Below are positions 5,984 through 11,378 of a stretch of DNA of 11,378 nucleotides, piece after piece. Every line of letters starts with the position of its first letter. The first letter of the stretch is position 1. Source of the DNA: Acidimicrobiaceae bacterium (GTDB taxonomy: Bacteria > Actinomycetota > Acidimicrobiia > Acidimicrobiales > RAAP-2); assembly GCA_003135595.1 (NCBI GenBank), contig PLCI01000167.1:9835-21212 (forward strand), in the 5' to 3' direction. The position numbers and the translations under genes were made by a program. The notes beneath the pieces are model-generated. The model was given only the letters and a program-made list of their open reading frames with translations, was not told where the DNA came from and did no database searches.

Positions 5984-6763
5984 TCAGGCCCCCGGCATCC
6001 CCGTCGTCGTGGCGAGCAGCAGCCGCACTGGGCCGTGCACCGTCTCGAGGACCTCGATCGAGGAGTGGCCGAGCGCGAGCGGGTCGCCCTCGCAGAAGAG
6101 CGTGGACCCGCTGCCGGCGAGCACGAAGTCCGCGCCCGCCCGCTCCTCGAGCAGCCGACGGACCGCAACGAGCTCGGGTGCGACGCGCTCGGCGGCGGCG
6201 GTCAGGTCGTTGCGCGGATGCCGCCGCTGAGGTCCGTCGAGCTCGTCGAACGCCCGGTAGCACGACGCGGTGTCCACGTGGATCGACGGGATGCCGAGCG
6301 TGACCGTTCGCGTGACGGGCGTGAGCGGCTCGATCAGCTCGCCGACGCCCCGGACCATCGCGCGCCCGCCGACGCAGCAGAACGGGACGTCCGAGCCGAG
6401 CTCGAGCGCGACGCGAGGATCGGTCTCGCCCGCCCAGCGCAGCACCGCCGCGGCATCGGCCGAGCCGCCTCCGAGTCCTGAGCCCTGCGGGATCCGCTTC
6501 ACGAGGTCGACGTCGGCGCGGCGGCCGACGAGTCGCAGCGCGCGGCGCACGAGGTCGTCGTCGCCGAGTCGGGCGTCAGCCACGGTGGCCGGGGACTCGG
6601 CTCGCGCACGGAACCAAGGCTCGGCGTCGGTCTCGTTGAGCTCGAGCACGTCCGCGAGGTCCATCGTGACCATCTCGGCCTCGAGGAGGTGCCGACCGTC
6701 GGGACGAAGGCCGGTCACGTGGAGCGACCAGGTGAGCTTGGCGTTGGCGAGGACCTGGCTCAC
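5984..6763 (-). CDS. ispE: 4-diphosphocytidyl-2-C-methyl-D-erythritol kinase
   Basis: IspE phosphorylates CDP-methylerythritol with ATP in the MEP pathway to isoprenoid precursors, in the cytosol. The 259-residue product is a GHMP kinase: the N-terminal substrate Lys9 in LANAKLTWSLHV, RPDGRH at 20-25, the ATP glycine loop PQGSGLGGGSADAA at 92-105, catalytic Asp125 in LGSDVPF and the C-terminal GSGSTLF at 217-223. It is a little shorter than the E. coli enzyme (283). The usual RxDGYH has Arg in place of Tyr. The frame is open further upstream, but that part is the rsmA gene in another frame. The GTG at 6763-6761 overlaps the rsmA stop as GTGA, and homology to IspE begins there. It is the last gene of the run, convergent with bS22. 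Confidence 0.93.
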   Translation of the reverse strand: MSQVLANAKLTWSLHVTGLRPDGRHLLEAEMVTMDLADVLELNETDAEPWFRARAESPATVADARLGDDDLVRRALRLVGRRADVDLVKRIPQGSGLGGGSADAAAVLRWAGETDPRVALELGSDVPFCCVGGRAMVRGVGELIEPLTPVTRTVTLGIPSIHVDTASCYRAFDELDGPQRRHPRNDLTAAAERVAPELVAVRRLLEERAGADFVLAGSGSTLFCEGDPLALGHSSIEVLETVHGPVRLLLATTTGMPGA

Positions 6764-7572
6764 GGCCGCGCAGCGAGCCGGGCGAAGGCGCCCACGTCCA
6801 GCTCCTCGGGACGCTGCGTGGGCGCCACGCCCGCGCGCTCGAAGGCGCCGTCGTCGATGACGCCGGCGAGCGAGCGACGCAGCATCTTGCGGCGTTGCGA
6901 GAAGGCGGTCGTCACGACCTCGAACAGCCGCTCCTTCGAGACCTCGCTCGGGTCCACCGCCGGCGCGCCCCTGCGCTCGATCGCGATCAGCGACGAGTCG
7001 ACGTTCGGCTCTGGAGCGAACACCGTCCTTGGGACCTGCCCACGCACCGACGCCATGGCGAAGTAGGCGACCTTGACCGAGACCGCGCCGTAGGCGGGGT
7101 CCCCTGCCTTCGCGGCGAGGCGCTCGGCGACCTCTGACTGGACCATCACGAACAGCGACGTTGCCGCGGGCACCTCGTTGAGGAGCCGCATGACGATCGG
7201 GACCGCCACGTTGTAGGGCAGGTTGGCGACCACGCGCATGGGTGGCGCCCCGCACATCGCGGCGAGGTCCACCTCGAGGGCGTCGCCCACCACGATCTGG
7301 CAGCGCCCCTCGGTCACGTCGGCGAGCACCGCCGCGAGACGCTCGTCGAGCTCGACGGCGGTCACCGCCGCCCCGGCGTCGAGCAGCTCGACGGTGAGCG
7401 AGCCGAGGCCAGGACCGATCTCGACGACGCGGTCGCCCGGGGCGACCCCGGCGAGCCGGACGATCCTGCGTGCGGTATTGGGGTCGACGAGGAAGTGCTG
7501 GCCGAGCGACTTCTTTGGTGAGAGGCCGTGATCGCGGAGCAGCCCCGCGACCTGCGACCTCGTCAGGGTCAC
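6760..7572 (-). CDS. rsmA: 16S rRNA (adenine1518/1519-N6)-dimethyltransferase
   Basis: RsmA (KsgA) dimethylates two adjacent adenines in the 3'-terminal hairpin of 16S rRNA with S-adenosylmethionine and is a late checkpoint in 30S assembly. The 270-residue protein has the family signatures: KKSLGQHFLVD at 20-30, SAM motif I VVEIGPGLGSLT at 49-60, the acidic VELDERL at 73-79, GDALE at 96-100, the catalytic NLPYN at 117-121, QSEVAERL at 145-152 (usually QKEVAERL), FAPEPNVDSS at 185-194 and FSQRRKMLRRSL at 224-235. The GTG start at 7572 overlaps the upstream gene's TGA as GTGA, and no ribosome binding site of its own is seen, which implies coupling. The longer open frame upstream is a shadow of the secreted protein gene. 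Position between a cell-wall protein and ispE matches mycobacterial ksgA. Confidence 0.95.
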   Translation of the reverse strand: MTLTRSQVAGLLRDHGLSPKKSLGQHFLVDPNTARRIVRLAGVAPGDRVVEIGPGLGSLTVELLDAGAAVTAVELDERLAAVLADVTEGRCQIVVGDALEVDLAAMCGAPPMRVVANLPYNVAVPIVMRLLNEVPAATSLFVMVQSEVAERLAAKAGDPAYGAVSVKVAYFAMASVRGQVPRTVFAPEPNVDSSLIAIERRGAPAVDPSEVSKERLFEVVTTAFSQRRKMLRRSLAGVIDDGAFERAGVAPTQRPEELDVGAFARLAARP

Positions 7573-8339
7573 CAGCTGATGCGGACCATGATCACGCCTT
7601 GGGAGAGCGGCGCAAGCTCCTCGAAGCAGTAGTTCGAGAGGTCGACGACCCGACCGGGGTTGTGCGCCTCGGTGTCGGTCACGAGGCACTGGATCGTCTT
7701 GTGGGTGGCGAGGTCCGTCACGGTGAGCAGTGTGCCGTGCGGGAGGAACGGGCTGGCGCATTGCCCGGGGTGCCAGCCGTACCAGGTGGCGATCCCCACC
7801 CTCGAGTGCCCGCGACCGGAGCCGGGCCCTCGCTTGCCCCGGGCGTCCTGGCGAGCCTCGGCGGCGGCGCGGATCGCGGCGGCGTGGCGCGCCTTGGCGA
7901 GCCTGACGGCGGTCGCGTGGCGCACCTCGGCGGCGTGCACCTTGGCGTCGTGGTGCCGCAGCTGCCCGTAGCGCGACCGGTCGAAGGCTGCCTGCGCGGC
8001 ACCGGCCTGGACGGCCGCTGCGTGGTCGAGCTTGGCCTCGTGGATCGCCAGTTGGTGGTGCCACCGAATCTGGTTGTGACGGCGGGCCCGTTGGCGCGGC
8101 GTCAGGGGTCGGGTCGGCCGGTCCGACGCGACCAGCTGGGTCCGCGTGAGCGCGGTCGTGCCCGTCAGCCCAGCCGACCGGTCGGCGTCTCGGGCGGTCG
8201 CCGCCGCGGGGGCGGCGCCGCCATGCAGCAGCGCAAGCGGGGCGGCGAGCATGGTCACCGCGGCGAACGCGGCCACCATCAACCGCCCCTTGGCGCGGGT
8301 TGCCCTCAGATCCTCCACCCTTCTCCGGGGACATCGCAC
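7569..8339 (-). CDS. Secreted protein with RlpA-like double-psi beta-barrel domain
   Basis: A 256-residue exported protein. Basic residues (R5-7, R12, R15, K18, R19) precede a hydrophobic stretch at about 20-40, followed by Ala-rich sequence with AxA-type cleavage options around 43-50. Next come a Thr/Arg linker, a His/Ala/Arg-rich helical segment (about 85-168) containing HAAEVR-HATAVR-LAKAR-HAAAIR, a Gly-rich hinge, and a C-terminal DPBB domain (about 182-254). The DPBB has IATWYGWHPGQCASPFLPHG, VTDTEAHNPGRVVDLSNYCF and the ending VIMVRISW. RlpA-type domains act on or bind peptidoglycan glycan strands, so a wall-remodelling role is likely, though activity is not shown. Cys194, Cys218 and Cys238 could give one disulfide. 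It occupies the place of mycobacterial rpfB. GTG at 8339 is taken; an in-frame GTG 7 codons later is possible. Confidence 0.8.
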   Translation of the reverse strand: MRCPRRRVEDLRATRAKGRLMVAAFAAVTMLAAPLALLHGGAAPAAATARDADRSAGLTGTTALTRTQLVASDRPTRPLTPRQRARRHNQIRWHHQLAIHEAKLDHAAAVQAGAAQAAFDRSRYGQLRHHDAKVHAAEVRHATAVRLAKARHAAAIRAAAEARQDARGKRGPGSGRGHSRVGIATWYGWHPGQCASPFLPHGTLLTVTDLATHKTIQCLVTDTEAHNPGRVVDLSNYCFEELAPLSQGVIMVRISW

Positions 8340-8372
8340 CTTCGACGGGGTCGCCGCCGAGGGACGAGGGGG

Positions 8373-8402
8373 ACGCTACGAAGCGCCTTCCGGCAGGTGC
8401 AA
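8373..8402 (-). promoter_or_regulatory. Candidate promoter for the DPBB-rsmA-ispE segment
   Basis: On the minus strand TTGCAC (8402-8397) and TAGCGT (8378-8373) are separated by 18 bp, a plausible sigma-70-type pair. Transcription would start near 8366, giving a leader of about 27 nt before the GTG at 8339. The 158-bp gap after tatD, against overlaps elsewhere in this run, supports an internal promoter here. Confidence 0.4.
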
Positions 8403-8434
8403 GTCGTGGCATCAACGGTCGAGGGCACGTGCAG

Positions 8435-8458
8435 GTCACCTTAAGTAACCAGTGGTTA
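8435..8458 (-). promoter_or_regulatory. AT-rich palindrome and direct repeat, candidate operator
   Basis: TAACCA-G-TGGTTA (8446-8458) is a 13-bp palindrome with one central base. Overlapping it on the minus strand is the direct repeat GGTTAC-TTAA-GGTGAC (8450-8435), whose half-sites start 10 bp apart, one helical turn. Such tandem half-sites are typical of OmpR-family regulators. It lies about 33 bp upstream of the candidate -35 and in an AT-rich island within G+C-rich DNA. The binding protein is not known from this sequence. Confidence 0.35.
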
Positions 8459-8497
8459 ATCCCGGCTCATAGACGGTTTGTGGGGCGTCGTCCCAGA

Positions 8498-9326
<829 letters not shown>

Positions 9327-9334
<8 letters not shown>

Positions 9335-10853
9335 GACGCCGGGGGAACAGGGGCTCGCCGCGCTCGACGACGAGCCCACCGGGGTACTGCCCCCAGGCCG
9401 CCGCCGCGGCCACCGGCCGGTCCGTCGGGGCACCGTTCAGCCCGAGCCGTCCCCAGATCGCCCGCGCCGTCGACGGCATCGCCGGCGAGATGAGCACCGA
9501 CACGATCCGCAGCACCTCGAGCGCGTCGCCCAGCACGGCGTCGACCTCGGCGCCGGGAGGCTGCCTCCAGGGCTCGGCGGCCTCGAGGGCGGCGTTCGCC
9601 GCCCCGATCAGCCGCCAGGTCGCCTCGAGCGCGCGTTGCGGCGCGAAGGTCGTCCAGCCCTCGGCCGCTCCTTCGAGCGCGTCGCGAGCAGCGGTGCGCA
9701 GCGACGACGACGGATCGGGTGCGGGCCCAATGCCCCCGCACTTGGAGCCGACGACGGTGGCCACTCGCGAGATCAGGTTGCCGAGGTTGTTGGCGAGGTC
9801 GGCGTTGTACCTCGCGACCATCCCCTCGAGCGAGAACTCGCCGTCCGCCCCGAGGGGGACCTCGCGCAGCAGGTGGTAGCGCACGGCGTCGACCCCGAAG
9901 TCCGCGACGAGCGTCGACGGCGCGATGTCCGTGACGTTGACCGCCGATCCGTCGGCCATGGTCTTGCCCAGCTTCTGGCCGCCCGCGAGCAGCCAGCCGT
10001 GGACGAAGACGTGCGCGGGCGGGTCGATCCCTGCCGCCATGCACATCGCCGGCCACCACACGCAGTGGAAGCGGATGATCTCCTTGCCCAAGAGGTGGTG
10101 CGAGACCGGCCACCACGTGTCGACCTCGGCATCGTCCCTGCCGTAGCCGATCGCGGTCAGGTAGTTGATGAGCGCGTCATACCAGACGTAGAAGACCTGC
10201 GAGGTGTCCCACGGCACCTCGATCCCCCACCGCAGGCTCGACCTCGTGATCGAGATGTCGTTGAGACCGCCCTTGATGAATCCCAACGCCTCGTTGCGCT
10301 TCGTCGGGGGCGCGACCGCGCCGGGCTCCTTGTCGTACCACTCGAGCAGCCGGTCCTCGAACGCGCTCAGCTTGAAGAACCAGTTCTCCTCGGCCATCTC
10401 GATGACGGGTCGACGGTGAATCGGGCACAGACCGTCGATGAGCTCGCCGGCCGTGTAGTAGTCCTCGCAGCTCACGCAGTAGAGGCCCTCGTAGGTGCCC
10501 TTGTAGATGTAGCCGTTCTCGTAGACCTTGGTGAGGAACGCCTGGACCGTCTGGGTGTGGCGCGGCTCGCTCGTCCGCAGGAAGTCGTCGTACTGCACGT
10601 CGAGCTCGGCCCACGCGTCGACGAACCGGCTCGAGGTGCGGTCCGCCCACTCGATGGGCTCGACCCCGTGCGCAGCCGCGGCGTCGGCGACCTTCTGGCC
10701 GTGCTCGTCGGTGCCCGTGAGGAACTTGACCTCGTCGCCGGCAAGACGGTGCCAGCGGGCGATCGCGTCGCAGTTGATCGTCGAGTAGGCGGTGCCGACG
10801 TGCGGCGCGTCGGTGACGTAGTAGATCGGCGTCGTGAGATAGAAGCGCGGCAC
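9327..10853 (-). CDS. metG: Methionyl-tRNA synthetase
   Basis: A 508-residue class I synthetase that attaches Met to tRNA-Met, including the initiator. The HIGH motif appears as PHVGT at 17-21, preceded by TTPIYYVTDA. FLTGTDEHGQKV is at 44-55, a zinc-knuckle-like CVSC at 126-129 with CPIH at 143-146, and FYVWYDALINY at 221-231. The KMSKS loop reads KLGKT (294-298), keeping both Lys residues but replacing M-S by L-G, and it is followed by MADGSAVN rather than the usual L-G-N. The anticodon-binding helical domain follows (about 345-500), opening with ARYNADLANNLGNLISR. There is no C-terminal tRNA-binding extension, and the size matches actinobacterial enzymes. The GTG start lies 6 nt after a TACGAT box and 18 bp from the rsmI stop; no Shine-Dalgarno is seen. 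Confidence 0.96.
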
Positions 10854-10859
10854 CGACGA

Positions 10860-10865
10860 ATCGTA
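10860..10865 (-). promoter_or_regulatory. Candidate -10 box (TACGAT) for leaderless metG mRNA
   Basis: TACGAT fits TAnnnT and sits in the 18-bp gap between rsmI and metG, ending 6 nt before the metG GTG. Together with the lack of a ribosome binding site this suggests that metG can be transcribed from its own start as a leaderless message. No clear -35 is visible, as is common in actinobacterial promoters. Confidence 0.35.
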
Positions 10866-10871
10866 CCGGCG

Positions 10872-11378
10872 CTACTCGCCGCCTCCCGTGCCGTGACGCA
10901 GCGCCGCCTCGTACGCACGACGTCGCGACACGCCAAGGCTGCTCGCCACCTCCGACGCGGCGTCACGCGTCGTCGCGCCGGACCGCAGGGCGACCGCGAC
11001 GGCGAGGGCGACGTCGTCGTCGTCGGCGTGCGGCGCCTGGGACCCACCGATCACGATCACGATCTCGCCGCGCGCCTCGCCGTCGTCGCGTCGCTCGAGC
11101 GCGAGCTCGCGCAGCGTCCCGCGCCGCACCTCTTCGTAGCGCTTGGTGAGCTCTCGGCACACCGTGGCCGGCCGGTCGCCGAGCGCCTCGGCGAGCTCGT
11201 CGAGCGTCGTGGCGAGCCGTGGTGCGGACTCGAAGACGACCGCGGTCCGCTCCTCGACGCGGAGCGCTTCCACGCGTCGTGCCCGATCCGCACCCTTCCT
11301 TGGGAGGAATCCCTCGACGCAGAAGCGCTCCATCGGCAGACCCGACACGACGAGCGCCGCGAGCGCCGCGGAGGGCCC
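10872..11378 (-). CDS. rsmI: 16S rRNA (cytidine1402-2'-O)-methyltransferase, C-terminal part
   Basis: The last 168 codons are in the window; the start lies beyond 11378. RsmI adds the 2'-O-methyl of C1402 in the 30S decoding centre using S-adenosylmethionine. The fragment begins GPSAALAALVVSGLPMERFC, the conserved mid-protein segment of the family, followed by EGFLPRKG, ESAPRLATTLDEL, CRELTKRYEEV with RGTLREL, and GEIVIVIGG, all in the expected order. The end is a helical segment (TTRDAASEVASSLGVSRRRAYEAAL) that resembles the short C-terminal helix-turn-helix of RsmI proteins. An Asp run (DDDD) interrupts the linker between them. It is the first gene visible in the minus-strand housekeeping run and precedes metG by 18 bp. 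Confidence 0.93.
   Translation of the reverse strand, partial: GPSAALAALVVSGLPMERFCVEGFLPRKGADRARRVEALRVEERTAVVFESAPRLATTLDELAEALGDRPATVCRELTKRYEEVRRGTLRELALERRDDGEARGEIVIVIGGSQAPHADDDDVALAVAVALRSGATTRDAASEVASSLGVSRRRAYEAALRHGTGGGE

Noticed and set aside
7470..8444. A long plus-strand open frame opposite the DPBB protein gene.
   Set aside because: Shadow frame in G+C-rich DNA; the minus strand encodes a signal peptide and DPBB domain that explain the region.
8340..8497. A c-di-AMP (ydaO-type) riboswitch ahead of the DPBB gene, as is known for many actinobacterial wall hydrolase genes.
   Set aside because: The 158-bp gap lacks the conserved ydaO core sequences that I could recognise, and the predicted transcript leader is only about 27 nt. 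A covariance-model search would be decisive.

Overview
The window reads as ordinary core chromosome from a high-G+C actinobacterium. Three things point there. The order rsmI-metG-tatD-(secreted cell-wall protein)-rsmA-ispE matches the mycobacterial metS-tatD-rpfB-ksgA-ispE block, and glmU-prs is also a pairing seen in Actinobacteria. A 33-codon gene encodes the actinobacterial mini ribosomal protein bS22. Many genes start with GTG, and several have a TAnnnT box 6-7 nt before the start, as expected for leaderless mRNAs. The secreted protein has an RlpA-type double-psi beta-barrel instead of an Rpf domain, and GlmU is shortened. Both suggest a deep lineage such as Acidimicrobiia, but that placement is inference.

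Layout, left to right. 1-1227 (minus): glmU followed by the 5' end of prs, making UDP-GlcNAc and PRPP. GlmU here is only 361 residues and lacks the acetyltransferase half. 1269-2165 (plus): a divergent alpha/beta hydrolase. 2179-2385 (minus): an unrecognised 68-residue protein, convergent with the hydrolase. 2563-2638 (minus): tRNA-Gln(UUG) with encoded CCA. 2817-4980 (plus): a two-component operon, possibly led by a 33-codon leader ORF with a perfect AGGAGG. The leader ORF overlaps the response regulator by ATGA, and the regulator overlaps the histidine kinase by GTGA. 4981-5384: a 404-bp stretch with no convincing gene, holding a 12-bp inverted repeat. 5385-5762 (minus): a VOC-superfamily protein. 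5881-5982 (plus): bS22.

5984-11378 (minus): a housekeeping run read right to left. It goes rsmI (partial), metG, tatD, a secreted DPBB protein, rsmA and ispE. metG and tatD overlap by 8 nt, and DPBB-rsmA and rsmA-ispE overlap by GTGA, so translation is coupled. The run joins rRNA methylation (RsmI, RsmA), Met-tRNA charging, a nuclease, a cell-wall protein and isoprenoid synthesis. A 158-bp gap before the DPBB gene carries a promoter-like pair plus an AT-rich palindrome and direct repeat, so the last three genes may have their own regulated promoter.

I see no mobile element, CRISPR array, phage gene or defence system, and no clearly new multi-gene system. The points most worth a second look are the truncated GlmU, the leader ORF ahead of the two-component operon, the DPBB protein in the rpfB slot with its operator-like upstream region, the recurrent leaderless architecture, and the unusual KMSKS loop of MetRS.
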